Assembly (NCBI RefSeq): GCF_012516375.2 | Contig: NZ_CP051204.2 | Coordinates: 5,332,001 to 5,396,000, forward strand | Reading direction: 5' to 3' | Source of the DNA: Chitinophaga oryzae | GTDB lineage: Bacteria; Bacteroidota; Bacteroidia; Chitinophagales; Chitinophagaceae | Length of the DNA stretch: 64,000 nucleotides | In this document: piece after piece, positions 44,055-53,689 of the stretch | Numbering within the stretch: position 1 is the first letter of the stretch | Layout of the letters: every line of letters begins with the position of its first letter | Made by a program: the position numbers and the translations under genes | The notes under the pieces: model-generated | The model's input: the letters and a program-made list of their open reading frames with translations, nothing else | The model's database searches: none | Told to the model about the DNA's origin: nothing

Positions 44055-46358
44055 TTATTTTCTTTTTCTCCTGATCAGTAAGATGGTGCTGCCTATCAGC
44101 AATATTCCGGGTATCATCCACGTCAGCGCATACTTCAGCACGTTTACATTCCCTTTGGTAAAAGATGATTCGTTGTCTTTGGAGCGCGGGCGGGTCACAT
44201 CCACGGGCACCGTGCCGTAAGACAACCAATGGAACATACCGGGGATAATATTGAAGTTGGACGCGCCATAACGCCTGATGGGCGGCGTCATTCCCCCGTT
44301 GCTGATACAGTCCGCATCTCCCAGCACCATGATACGCTGTTCTTTGCTGCCTACTTTCCTTGTCAACGCATAGGCGGTAACAAAACTGTCCGCTCTCTCA
44401 CCGGTAGCCACGTCCAGCGTTGCAGAATCGTTCACAAAGTCGATGGTCTGCAGTTCATTCCATGTCTTCATGGAATCGATGGTGCGCAGCACCGGAATGG
44501 CGCTGAATCCTTTCTCCGGGGAGAAGACCAGGCCTGCGCTTTTCACCATGCCTACATATTTATGTTGCTCGCGCATGAGCCGGAATACGTCTGCCAGCCC
44601 TTCTGCGGCAGGCGTTGGCACCGCCATCACCGCGTTGGCCGCCACGTCGACCTTGGGCTGCACCAGCTGCCCGGGCACTGTTTTAAGGCCAAACTGTTCA
44701 ATGAACGATTCCATCACAGCAGAACCGGGTTTCAGGGTAACGGCCAGGTTCCCCCCGTTGGCGATGTAAGCGTCCAGTTTCCTTTTGGTAGCGGAGTCCA
44801 GCGCTTCCTTCATATCCGCCACCACGATAATATCGATTCCCCCGGGAATTTCCTTATCGCCTGTCAGGTCCAGCGGCTCTACATCGCAGCCCTGGTTGGT
44901 CAAAGCATAACGGAATGTTTTTACCGAAGAGAACAGCGTATAGTCTTTGATCCGGTCGCCCTCTATATCCCTTTCTCCGTGTTTTTGCAGAAAGCCGATC
45001 TTAGGGAGTTTCATCACCATTCTTTTGAAGACGGCCGACACTTCCGCTTCGCTGGGGAACTTTTCCATATCGTCGTAGATCCGCAGCCAGGCTTTCTGCC
45101 CGTTCTCTCTTTCCACCAAACGCACGAAGGTGTTGCCCTCATCCGTCAGGTTGATTTGTTTTTTGATCTGCTCCGGGGTCAGGAACATATTGATATCGAG
45201 TTCCCGTATTTCCGCTTCTTTTTTGGCCATTTCCGCGAGGGACTTGTTTTTGTAGACAAAATCGAGGCGGGGGTTATTACTGGGTTTATCGTAGTAATAA
45301 ACGTATTTCAGTTTGGTTTCCGGTTTAAAGCGGATATACTGTCTCAGGCGCTCTTTATCTTCATTCACCTGCGTGGGGATGCCGTGGTAATATTCCCGGT
45401 CCAGCAGGTTCACATAGGTAGTGATGGTCAAACCGCCTTCCAGTTTGGCCATGATCGCCTGACTGTTGGGCGTCAGCGTGTTCCGTTTGGTGGCGGTGGC
45501 ATCGTAATAGGCCATCAGTACAGGGCGGGAAGTGGCGTATCCCAGCATCATGGCCGCCAGCACCACCACAGCATACTTACCCCATACCACCGTAAAAGCG
45601 GCATGCGTACGGTTGGCCTGCAGCTTTTGAATGCTCAGGGTGATAAACATGGCGATAACGATGACAAAATACAGTACGTCTTCACTGCAGATCAATCCGC
45701 CTATCATGGCGTTGCAACGGCCGGAAATAGAAGCCCAGTAGGTAATATCCCTGACGAAGTCGATGTCCTGCCATATTTTGTCCATGTAGCTGAGGGCCGC
45801 CAGCAATACCAGGGTCCCCAATGCGGCCACCACCTGGTAAGCGGTAAGGCAGGACATAAACAGGCCGATGGCGGCATAGGCGCACATCAGCAGGTACAGC
45901 GCCAGCAATCCCGACAGCACGGAAGGCAGGTCGAAATTCTTCACGGCGCACATCCCTATCACGACATATACCAGCAGTATGCCGATCAGCATAAGGCTGT
46001 AAAGCATCATCGCCAGGAACTTACCGTAGATGATTTGCGCAGAAGTGACCGGTGAAGAGTACAACAGTTTGATGGAGCCGCTGCTGAATTCACGGCTCAT
46101 CAGCCCCATGGTCATCAGCGGTATATACAGGTAGAGATAGCCCTGCACGGCAGTGAACACGCCCAGATTACCTGAAAAGATGCCGGCCGTGATAAAAGAA
46201 TTGCCGAAGCCGATGTTCTCTGAACGTACAATTTCCTGCAGGTGCCCGATAAAGTTCATCCCCGTCTGGAAGGCGAAAACAATCAATATCATCCAGGCGA
46301 TCGGCGAATAGAACAAGGTAAATAACTCTGCCTTGGCGATCTTAAAAATTCGTCTCAT
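44055..46358 (-). CDS. GldF-GldG-like fused ABC permease and auxiliary protein
   Basis: 767 residues. Residues ~1-245 form an ABC-2-type permease with six helices (MRRIFKIAKAELFTLFYSPI; LYLYIPLMTMGLMSREFSSG). Residues ~275-730 are the ABC_transp_aux (GldG-like) periplasmic part (ITTYVNLLDREYYHGIPTQV; IDIIVVADMKEALD), ending in a last membrane helix and a basic tail (IPGILLIGSTILLIRRKRK). In gliding Bacteroidota GldF and GldG are usually separate; here they are one chain. It pairs with the ATPase 20 bases upstream. Whether it serves gliding or another export role cannot be said. Confidence 0.88.
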   Translation of the reverse strand: MRRIFKIAKAELFTLFYSPIAWMILIVFAFQTGMNFIGHLQEIVRSENIGFGNSFITAGIFSGNLGVFTAVQGYLYLYIPLMTMGLMSREFSSGSIKLLYSSPVTSAQIIYGKFLAMMLYSLMLIGILLVYVVIGMCAVKNFDLPSVLSGLLALYLLMCAYAAIGLFMSCLTAYQVVAALGTLVLLAALSYMDKIWQDIDFVRDITYWASISGRCNAMIGGLICSEDVLYFVIVIAMFITLSIQKLQANRTHAAFTVVWGKYAVVVLAAMMLGYATSRPVLMAYYDATATKRNTLTPNSQAIMAKLEGGLTITTYVNLLDREYYHGIPTQVNEDKERLRQYIRFKPETKLKYVYYYDKPSNNPRLDFVYKNKSLAEMAKKEAEIRELDINMFLTPEQIKKQINLTDEGNTFVRLVERENGQKAWLRIYDDMEKFPSEAEVSAVFKRMVMKLPKIGFLQKHGERDIEGDRIKDYTLFSSVKTFRYALTNQGCDVEPLDLTGDKEIPGGIDIIVVADMKEALDSATKRKLDAYIANGGNLAVTLKPGSAVMESFIEQFGLKTVPGQLVQPKVDVAANAVMAVPTPAAEGLADVFRLMREQHKYVGMVKSAGLVFSPEKGFSAIPVLRTIDSMKTWNELQTIDFVNDSATLDVATGERADSFVTAYALTRKVGSKEQRIMVLGDADCISNGGMTPPIRRYGASNFNIIPGMFHWLSYGTVPVDVTRPRSKDNESSFTKGNVNVLKYALTWMIPGILLIGSTILLIRRKRK

Positions 46359-46378
46359 TGAATATTTTATTATCAGGT

Positions 46379-47308
46379 TTACTTATTATTTTTCTTCGAC
46401 AGTCTGGCGAACACAGCTTCCAGCGAGCTCTTTTCCACGATCAGTTCCATCAGGCCCCAGTCCTGGCTGACAGCGGCGGCAGCCACTTTCTGCGCTGTCC
46501 TTTTCTCCCCGTCATAGCCCAGGCGGAAGCGATAGGGAGACAGCTGCTCTACAGACCGGATCCCTTCAACCGTTAGCAGCGCTTCCGTTACAGGAGGAGT
46601 ATCCAGGGTGATGATGAGCGTATCGGGTTCTATGTAGTTATCGAACATCTCCAGTGAGCCGGAAAACACCATCTGTCCTTCTTCAATCATTTTGATCTCC
46701 CGGCAGGTGGCCTGTACTTCGCTCAGGATATGGGTTGAAAGCAATACCGCCCTGTCCAGCGCTATCTGTTTGATCAGGTTACGCACTTCCAGGATCTGGT
46801 TGGGGTCCAGCCCGTTCGTTGGCTCATCCAGCACCACGAACTTCGGGTCGTGCACGATGGCCTGTGCAATGCCTACCCGCTGCTGGTACCCACCGGAGAG
46901 GTTACGCAACAGGCGCTCCCTGAAATGGGCGACGCCGCATCTTTCCAGCGCGGTACCGACCGCCTTTTTTATCTGCGTTTTTTCGACCATCCTCAATTCG
47001 GCACAATAGGTAAGATATTCCTCTACGGTAAAGTCGGGATACAAAGGCAGTTTCTGCGGCATAAACCCGATATTACGTTTGGCTTCGACAGGGTTGTCTT
47101 TCAGATTGATCCCATTGATGAATACCTCTCCTTTTGATTGTTTCAACACGCCGCAGATGATATTCATGGTGGTAGACTTGCCGGCGCCGTTGGAACCCAG
47201 CAGCCCTACAACGCCCTGGCTGTCGATCTCAAAATTTATATCTCTGACGGCCCATTGGGAGGCGTAGCGGTGAGACAAGTTTTCAACTTTTACGATGGTG
47301 TTTTCCAT
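46379..47308 (-). CDS. GldA-like ABC transporter ATP-binding protein
   Basis: 309 residues with Walker A GLLGSNGAGKSTTMN (near 34-48), signature LSGGYQQRVGIAQA, Walker B FVVLDEPTNGLDP and the switch His in LLSTHILSEV. The C-terminal ~80 residues are the DUF4162-like extension of GldA/CcmA exporters. It energises the fused permease immediately downstream and is the first gene of the ABC-MutS-M16 cluster. Confidence 0.93.
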   Translation of the reverse strand: MENTIVKVENLSHRYASQWAVRDINFEIDSQGVVGLLGSNGAGKSTTMNIICGVLKQSKGEVFINGINLKDNPVEAKRNIGFMPQKLPLYPDFTVEEYLTYCAELRMVEKTQIKKAVGTALERCGVAHFRERLLRNLSGGYQQRVGIAQAIVHDPKFVVLDEPTNGLDPNQILEVRNLIKQIALDRAVLLSTHILSEVQATCREIKMIEEGQMVFSGSLEMFDNYIEPDTLIITLDTPPVTEALLTVEGIRSVEQLSPYRFRLGYDGEKRTAQKVAAAAVSQDWGLMELIVEKSSLEAVFARLSKKNNK

Positions 47309-47407
47309 TCATTACGGATTGTTTATTGAATAAATTAGCAGGCGCAAGCAATTGCTTACACGACGCAGCGCATAAATTAAAATTCCGGGAAAGGTTGTTT
47401 TTCCCGC

Positions 47408-47429
47408 CTGCCGGCGCTTTCTCCGGCAG
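47408..47429. terminator. Weak hairpin after the Sus-locus lipoprotein
   Basis: A 7-bp GC-rich stem (47408-47414 with 47423-47429), imperfectly extendable by further C/G pairs, with an 8-base loop. No T run follows on either strand. It lies 17 bases after the stop at 47447, so an inefficient terminator is plausible. Confidence 0.35.
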
Positions 47430-47446
47430 ACGGGGAAGGTTAAATG

Positions 47447-48373
47447 TTAATAAGTGGCGTTCGCAATAGCGCGCACGTCGATGTTATACCTGGATTTAAA
47501 ATGATTTACCAGCAGATCAAACTTCTGCTTAATCAACGGGTAAGCAAGGAATGGTTGCATCTGTGCATCCGTGCGGGTGGTAACGGCCAGGATATACGAA
47601 GCAATGTCGCTGGGTTTAGCGCCGGACCAGGAGAAGGTACCATAGTACCATTCCGAGGGCGCACCTGTCACCGCATTATAGGACGCCGGCAGGAACCCCC
47701 GTTGCCGGAACGCCTCTACGTTGGCGGGATTGGCCGCATTAATCGGCGACACCGGGTAAGTCACATAATCGCTCACCTCATAAAAAGCCGATGGTATGTT
47801 TAGTATTCCGTTCTGGATGTAGTAATTCCAGATAACGCCGATCAGGATATTTTTCTTTGCGATCTTCTCTGCCGCCGTCATGGTCCGCAGCGATGCGTTC
47901 ATTCCCGCGAAAGTGATGGACTTATCTACCACCTTATAATCAAAATACAGGTATTCCCGGCCGGGAGGATATCCGGGGCGGTATTGTTTAATCGTATCGG
48001 CCATCATCACCCGGTAGGGAATGCCCTTGTTCTTTTTAAAGTCTTCCGGCAAAAACTTCAGCCAGATATCGTCCAGGAAATTTAGCATATCCATGGTGTA
48101 TACAGGATTGCCGAGTACGGCGGTATCGATCTTCGAATTAGCGCCGCCGGTGGAGGGTACCCATATAAAGTCCTTCTGGGTGAACTTATAAAGGAAAAAG
48201 GACCCGTATTTATCGTAAAGCGCCTGGATTTTGTCGTTGGCCTCCTTCGGCGCATCGCCCTGCGGCAAGGCATAATCCAACGGTACCGCTGTCGGCGGGC
48301 CTATGGACACATCTTTCTTACAGGACAACAATATCATGCAGCAGAGGCAGGGTATCATCAATATATGCTTCAT
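47447..48373 (-). CDS. Sus-associated lipoprotein related to zinc metallohydrolases, lacking HExxH
   Basis: 312 residues from ATG 48385 or 308 from 48373; lipoprotein signal (MILLSC, Cys ~22). The layout resembles the substrate-import-associated zinc metallohydrolase lipoproteins (TIGR04549) found beside SusC/SusD: a KYGSFFLYKF segment, a central helix then 'IPSAFYEVSDYV', 'RQRGFLPASYNAV', 'PSDIASYILAVTT' and a final KFDLLVNHFKSRYNIDVRAI. Where those proteins have HEFGHILHQ this one has IWNYYIQNG, so zinc ligands and the catalytic Glu are absent. Probably a binding rather than hydrolytic member. It follows SusD by 15-27 bases. Family assignment is by remembered pattern, not a search. Confidence 0.7.
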   Translation of the reverse strand: MKHILMIPCLCCMILLSCKKDVSIGPPTAVPLDYALPQGDAPKEANDKIQALYDKYGSFFLYKFTQKDFIWVPSTGGANSKIDTAVLGNPVYTMDMLNFLDDIWLKFLPEDFKKNKGIPYRVMMADTIKQYRPGYPPGREYLYFDYKVVDKSITFAGMNASLRTMTAAEKIAKKNILIGVIWNYYIQNGILNIPSAFYEVSDYVTYPVSPINAANPANVEAFRQRGFLPASYNAVTGAPSEWYYGTFSWSGAKPSDIASYILAVTTRTDAQMQPFLAYPLIKQKFDLLVNHFKSRYNIDVRAIANATY

Positions 48374-48400
48374 AATAGGATGCATTGCTTGTTAAAAAAT

Positions 48401-49840
48401 CTATTTTTCGCCGACCCTGTCCGCCATGATACCGGAAGGGTTTTGCTGAAGGGCGGTGTTTCTCATGATAACGCTGGCAGGGAACGGCAGTACGTACATC
48501 GGGTCGCCCTGCTTCAGTTTGTATTGCAGCAGGTCTCCCCCCAGCTCGTGTTTATACCGGTGGCTGATAGCAGGCATGCCGTAACGGCGCAGGTCAAACC
48601 AGCGGAAACATTCGAAACAAAATTCCTTGCGGCGTTCTTCTCTCACTGCCTGCAACAGGGTGGCTTTATCGGCGATCGCTTCATCCGTATACCCGGTGAT
48701 GCGTTTACGCCGGAGATCATTCAGGTCTTTCAGCGCCGGCGCCAGGTTCCCCAGCTGCACATTGGCTTCCGCCCTGTTCAGCAGCGCTTCCGAAGCGCGG
48801 ATGGTTTGTGCCAGGTTGGCCCCTGAAGGGAGCTTCGACAGGAGCGGAACAAATGTCTGCTCGCTGATGGAAATACCTACTCTCAAACGGGCGTCCTGCT
48901 GATCGAAGGTAGACAGGAAGGTGGCTGCCGGTACGTAGGTCGTTTGGTTCGGCTGGGTGTTACCGCCAAACACCCACTCTACTTCCACGTTGTTATAGGT
49001 GAGCCAGGTACCGGACTTAGTGTCCAGCGTGGTCATGTCAGCGAGTTTGCTGCCCTGCTCAAATGCCTTATCGGCCTCGGCAACGCTCTCCTGCCACTTT
49101 TCCATATAGAGATACACTCTTGACAGCAGGATATGGATGGCGGGCTGATTGATGTGGTAATCCCGGCGCGCTATAGGCAGCGGGTCCATCAGGCGGCAGG
49201 CTTCTTTCAGGTCATTGACTACCTGCGTATACACTTCCGCTACAGTATGCTGCGGCGTAGGTCCCGATACGATACCGGAGTTCAGCTTCATGGGCACACA
49301 AAGTGACTGCGGGTTGCGGTTATAAGGTTCACCGTAGAGATTGGCCAGCCGGAAATAGTACATCGCGCGGACCGCCAGTGCTTCGGCCTTCACCCGGTTT
49401 TTATCCTGCTGGCTGCCCACTGCGTTGTCAATATTGTCCAGCACGGCGTTACAGCCCATGATCCACTTATAGTACCTGAAATAAGCGGTAGCGGAAGGAT
49501 CTTCCGCAATCAGATCTCCTACCCCGTTCCTGTCGGCCAGCCGGGGCTGCCACGTATACCAGAGGTAGTTATACCGTGCATCGTAGGAGCCTACCACATA
49601 AGACTCATCATTGGCATATTCCATGAAGAAATCGACGTCGTCATCCATGAAATAGAGAAAACCCATAGGTTCATCGTTGGTCATATACCCTGATCCGGTC
49701 AATAATTCCCGGTAGTCGACCGCTGTTTTCGGAATCACTTCACTCTGCGATTTCTCTTCGAGGAATTTGGAGCAACTGCTTAAAGTAAGCAAACCGGTCA
49801 GCCCAGCTATTAAAAATGACTTCAGTTTCATACGCTTCAA
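48401..49840 (-). CDS. SusD/RagB-family outer-membrane lipoprotein
   Basis: 479 residues; lipoprotein signal (GLLTLSSC, Cys ~23). SusD helices (KAEALAVRAMYYFRLANLYG) and C-terminal signature (EERRKEFCFECFRWFDLRRY). It begins 2 bases after the SusC stop, so strictly co-translated. It binds substrate at the surface for the STN-type SusC. The start may be M1 or M4 (MKRMKLKS). Confidence 0.94.
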   Translation of the reverse strand: MKRMKLKSFLIAGLTGLLTLSSCSKFLEEKSQSEVIPKTAVDYRELLTGSGYMTNDEPMGFLYFMDDDVDFFMEYANDESYVVGSYDARYNYLWYTWQPRLADRNGVGDLIAEDPSATAYFRYYKWIMGCNAVLDNIDNAVGSQQDKNRVKAEALAVRAMYYFRLANLYGEPYNRNPQSLCVPMKLNSGIVSGPTPQHTVAEVYTQVVNDLKEACRLMDPLPIARRDYHINQPAIHILLSRVYLYMEKWQESVAEADKAFEQGSKLADMTTLDTKSGTWLTYNNVEVEWVFGGNTQPNQTTYVPAATFLSTFDQQDARLRVGISISEQTFVPLLSKLPSGANLAQTIRASEALLNRAEANVQLGNLAPALKDLNDLRRKRITGYTDEAIADKATLLQAVREERRKEFCFECFRWFDLRRYGMPAISHRYKHELGGDLLQYKLKQGDPMYVLPFPASVIMRNTALQQNPSGIMADRVGEK

Positions 49841-49842
49841 GG

Positions 49843-52800
49843 TTAGAGTGTCATGTTAAATGAAATAGACCCTGTCTTACGTGCAGGCCAGCCTGCTGTT
49901 TCGGGGTCATACCCTCTCCATTTTTTATCAAACGTGAGCAGGAACGGGTTGGTTAAGCTGAGAGAAGTACTCAGCCGCTTAATATGGATCCGTTCCAGGA
50001 GGGACTGTTGAAATTCGTAATTCAGAGAGATCTGCCGGCAGCGGATAAAATCAGCATTGGCCACCATAAAATCGGATGAATTATACATCGTATACGGAGA
50101 CAATATTGTGGAAGCATTCAGCAGCGGGAGCGTCAGCTCAAAATACCGGGGATTGCCCGGGGGAATAGCCGGTATGTTGGTATACAATTCATCTCCGGGC
50201 TTTCTCCACCGGTCCTGCAGGCTGCGCGGAACGTTCTGTTCGGGCGTGGGCGCGCCGCTGGCGTTGTAGTAGGGCGGCACTCTTTTATGTGCGCCGAAGG
50301 CCATCGCGAACTGTGCGTAGAGCGAAATATTTTTATACCTGAACACCGTATTAAAGCCGCCCGAGAAATCAGGCTCCAGTTTTCCTGACTTCACCAGGAA
50401 ATCGAGGTTGTTCGACGTAGGTTTAATATCCATGTAGTTAAACATCGGTACGCCGGTATTGTGGTTCAGTCCTGCGTAAGCATAGGAATAAAATGTAGAG
50501 TAGGCTTCACCGTTAACGATCGCCTGTCCTCTCAGGTAGTCATCGAGCATGTTGATCCGCTGGTTTTCCCTCACCCTGTTTCTTACCTTACCGGTGTTGA
50601 CAGACAGCTGCCAGCTGAAGTTATCGGTCTTAACAGGGATCAGGCTAATGATCAGGTCATATCCTTCGTTATCCATTTCAGACCCGAAAACGGTGGCTGA
50701 GCTCATCCCGTTTTCAAGCGGCACATCGCGGGAAGCCAGCACGTTACTTACTTTCCTGTAGTAGTTGGCCGTTGCATTGACCCTGCCGTTCCACAGCGAG
50801 AGGTCGAGGCCGAGGTTCCAGGATTTGGTTTTTTCCCAGCCCAGGTCCGGATAAGGCAGCGATTTAATGTTCAGCGTATACTGCTTGAAGAGATTATTCA
50901 AACCGCCGTCGGTAGCGATCAGGTAGGGAGAAACAGCCTCCACGGCATTGCCCTGGAAACCATAGGTCGCAGAGAGGTCCAGTGCATTCAGCCAGCGCAC
51001 GGAGCTGAGGAATTTTTCACTGGCCACACGCCACTTGGCGCCGGCAGACCAGGTGGGCTGGAAGCGCTTGTTCTTGTCCTGGCCGAAGCGGTTAGAGGCA
51101 TCAAGGCGTGCGTTGAAGTTGAAAATGTAGCGGGAATCGAAGCCATATACCGCGGAGAAATACTCACTCAGGTAATTGCTTTGCAGGTTGACGATCTTCG
51201 AGTTCAGCCGCATTTCGTTATTCAGGTCCGGAGCGCTGTTGTTGGTGATCATGGTTGGATTCAGCGGCACCGGCGCATAGGTCTCCCCGCGGTAACGCAT
51301 GTAACCGTAACGGGTATTGGTATTTCCTTCCATGAGGGAAGATCGGGCTTCTATCCCTCCCTGTAAGCTCACACTATGACGTTCTGCAAACAGGTGGTTA
51401 TATACCAGGGCGTTTCTGAAAGTGTATCCTTTGCTGGAAGCATTTTCCAGTTGCGCCAAACCGCCAAAGGGCAGGCGGCTGGCCAGCTCTTCGGGACTGT
51501 TGGACAATACGCTGCCGAATTCATAGCCTCTGTACTGCGTGGCGAAGTAAGAGAGTTCCGTAGCATACGATTTTATATTGGAAGTGGCGGAAGTGTAGGA
51601 CAGCAGCCCCTGGTATTCCAGTCCTTTTGCCACTTCATAGCGGAGGTCGACGGTAGCCCCCAGGGAGGTAGTGCTGTTTTTATTACCGGTATTATTTATC
51701 TCATTCTGAATATTGTACAGGTAGGAATATTTATTGGGAATAGAGGTACTGGCGATGGTACTTCTTTTTTCGTGGAAAAAGAAGGAGCCGTCGTCGTTAT
51801 ACATCGGGATGGTCCTGGCGGTATTATAGGCATAGTCGAATGGATTTACCCCGTATGCGAAGCCGTCCGTTTCGCGGACAGTGCCGTTCAGCAGGAAGTT
51901 GACCGATAACCGGTTGTTGAATTTCAGGGTGGTATTGGACGATGCGGAGAAAGTAGTCAGATCGTTCCCTATTGCTTCTCCTTTCTGCTGTTGCATATTG
52001 ATTGAGGTCCTGTTCATGATTTTCTCAGTACCGCCGGAGACGCTGATGCTGTGGTTCTGGCTGAAGGAGTTGCGGAAGAGCAGTTTAAACCAGTCGGTGT
52101 TCTGATTTTCCATCTTCCGGTATTTCTCCAGGTAGGTAGCGTAATCGATCTCTTTGTTCTGTAACTGCTGGATAAGCTCACCAAATCCGATCGGCAGGAT
52201 AGTGTTGGTATAGCTGTCGCGTCCTGCATATACTTCGCTGGAGAACTGCATCAGTTCCTGCGAGTTCATGAGGTCGTACATGCCATAGGTAGGGCGCTGG
52301 CCTATAGAAAAGTTGTTGGAATAGGAAACAGCCAGCTGGCCGGGGCGTGCTCTTTTGGTGGTGAGCACGATCACGCCGTTGGCGGCCTGTGAGCCATAGA
52401 TAGCCGTAGCGGAGGCATCTTTCAGCACCGTGATGGTTTCGATGTCATTGGGATTGAGCCATGCGATGGCGTTGGAGGCTATCAGGCGGAGTTCCTGTAT
52501 GTCGCCTGCGAGGGAACCGTTTCCGTCGGGGATGGGCAGGGGATCGCGCTGGATGATGCCGTCTACCACCCACAGTGGTTCCTGGTTACCGAGAAGGGTG
52601 GAGGTACCGCGGATGCGGATTTTAGGGCTGCCGCCCACCTGGCCTGTCTGCGTCATCACGGACATGCCGGGCACAACGCCCTGAAGCATCTGGTCAATGG
52701 AGGTTTCCCCGGCCACTTTGATATCGTCGGCTTTTACGGAAAAGACGGAACCGGCATATACGTTTTTGTTCACGTTCATATAGCCGGTGATCACCACATT

Positions 52801-53514
52801 GTTGATCTCATAGTCTTTCCGGTTGAGGGTGATGTTCAGCACCAGGTTATTTCCTTCTGTCACCAGTAAGGAGCCTGACTGGGCTTTATTGACCGTGTAG
52901 GCGGTATACCCTTTGTCGGATTTCCGCACGCCGATTTCCAGGGATTCAAAGCCCAGCATGGAGATTTGTATCACGGCATCTTCCGGGAGATGGTTGAAGT
53001 AGAAGGTGCCATTGCCGGACGTTATGGTGCCTGTGACGGTGTTTTTAATTCTTACGGACACGCCGGGCAGCAGTTCGCCGTTGGTGGCGCGAATGGTACC
53101 GGTAATGGTAGTAGGGGCCCATGCGGCGCCGTCAGGTATCGCTTTACGGGATAATACGATGGTTTTGTCCTTAATGACATAGGTAACGGGCATGCCTTTC
53201 AGCATTTCATCGAGCAGGGCTGTCAGTGGCATATCCTTCGCAGACAGCGATACGGTGCCGGTTTCACTGATCGTGTTGTTGTTACTGAAGACAACGTAAC
53301 CGGTTTGTTGTTTGATGGCAGCAAATACCTGCCGGAGCGGTATCGTTTTACCCGAAATGGTGACAGTTTGCGCGTGTCCTGAGGCGCTTGCCTGCAGGAT
53401 GGCGGTGGTTAAAAGTACAGCAGTCAGTCTCATTGCCAGAAAGATTTTGGTTGGGCCGGCTCCTTTTACCCGGTGTTCGGGTGGCCAATAGCGTTTTTTT
53501 TGCATAAATTGCAT
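49843..53514 (-). CDS. SusC-family TonB-dependent transducer with STN domain
   Basis: 1223 residues. Long basic N-terminus, signal segment (AMRLTAVLLTTAILQASASG), STN domain ~53-120 (AAIKQQTGYVVFSNNNTISE, MLKGMPVTYVIKDKTIVLSR), carboxypeptidase-like domain ~136-225 (GTIRATNGELLPGVSVRIKN), SusC linker INNVVITGYMNVNKNVYAGS, plug with VLKDASATAIYGSQAANGV, and a barrel ending TGSISFNMTL. The linker is less canonical than the usual VVVGYG. Signals to the upstream FecR via STN and imports with the SusD 2 bases downstream. Start M1 or M4. Confidence 0.95.
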   Translation of the reverse strand: MQFMQKKRYWPPEHRVKGAGPTKIFLAMRLTAVLLTTAILQASASGHAQTVTISGKTIPLRQVFAAIKQQTGYVVFSNNNTISETGTVSLSAKDMPLTALLDEMLKGMPVTYVIKDKTIVLSRKAIPDGAAWAPTTITGTIRATNGELLPGVSVRIKNTVTGTITSGNGTFYFNHLPEDAVIQISMLGFESLEIGVRKSDKGYTAYTVNKAQSGSLLVTEGNNLVLNITLNRKDYEINNVVITGYMNVNKNVYAGSVFSVKADDIKVAGETSIDQMLQGVVPGMSVMTQTGQVGGSPKIRIRGTSTLLGNQEPLWVVDGIIQRDPLPIPDGNGSLAGDIQELRLIASNAIAWLNPNDIETITVLKDASATAIYGSQAANGVIVLTTKRARPGQLAVSYSNNFSIGQRPTYGMYDLMNSQELMQFSSEVYAGRDSYTNTILPIGFGELIQQLQNKEIDYATYLEKYRKMENQNTDWFKLLFRNSFSQNHSISVSGGTEKIMNRTSINMQQQKGEAIGNDLTTFSASSNTTLKFNNRLSVNFLLNGTVRETDGFAYGVNPFDYAYNTARTIPMYNDDGSFFFHEKRSTIASTSIPNKYSYLYNIQNEINNTGNKNSTTSLGATVDLRYEVAKGLEYQGLLSYTSATSNIKSYATELSYFATQYRGYEFGSVLSNSPEELASRLPFGGLAQLENASSKGYTFRNALVYNHLFAERHSVSLQGGIEARSSLMEGNTNTRYGYMRYRGETYAPVPLNPTMITNNSAPDLNNEMRLNSKIVNLQSNYLSEYFSAVYGFDSRYIFNFNARLDASNRFGQDKNKRFQPTWSAGAKWRVASEKFLSSVRWLNALDLSATYGFQGNAVEAVSPYLIATDGGLNNLFKQYTLNIKSLPYPDLGWEKTKSWNLGLDLSLWNGRVNATANYYRKVSNVLASRDVPLENGMSSATVFGSEMDNEGYDLIISLIPVKTDNFSWQLSVNTGKVRNRVRENQRINMLDDYLRGQAIVNGEAYSTFYSYAYAGLNHNTGVPMFNYMDIKPTSNNLDFLVKSGKLEPDFSGGFNTVFRYKNISLYAQFAMAFGAHKRVPPYYNASGAPTPEQNVPRSLQDRWRKPGDELYTNIPAIPPGNPRYFELTLPLLNASTILSPYTMYNSSDFMVANADFIRCRQISLNYEFQQSLLERIHIKRLSTSLSLTNPFLLTFDKKWRGYDPETAGWPARKTGSISFNMTL

Positions 53515-53579
53515 GAGATTTGGTTGTTACTAAATGTGTCTTGCAACAGACGTTTTTGAAACGAACTAAGTCATAAGTA

Positions 53580-53610
53580 CCGTCACGGCCGCAATCCGTG
53601 ACGGTTTTTT
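53580..53610 (+). terminator. Plus-strand intrinsic terminator-like hairpin inside a minus-strand locus
   Basis: A 9-bp stem (53580-53588 with 53596-53604), 7-base loop and six Ts on the plus strand. Both flanking genes (SusC and FecR) are on the minus strand, where no T run follows the hairpin. It could end an antisense transcript or act as an mRNA hairpin between FecR and SusC. Confidence 0.55.
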
Positions 53611-53689
53611 ATTGGTTAGTTTTTGACAATATTTACCCGTGCCGGATAAATCCGGCTAAAAAAATGCATCCTCTTTCGGTTTTACGTTG

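Noticed and set aside
44229..46055. 608-codon plus-strand ORF opposite the GldF-GldG fusion
   Set aside because: The translation is His/Gln/Arg-rich without domain character, typical of the antisense of a GC-rich gene; the minus-strand protein is clearly real.
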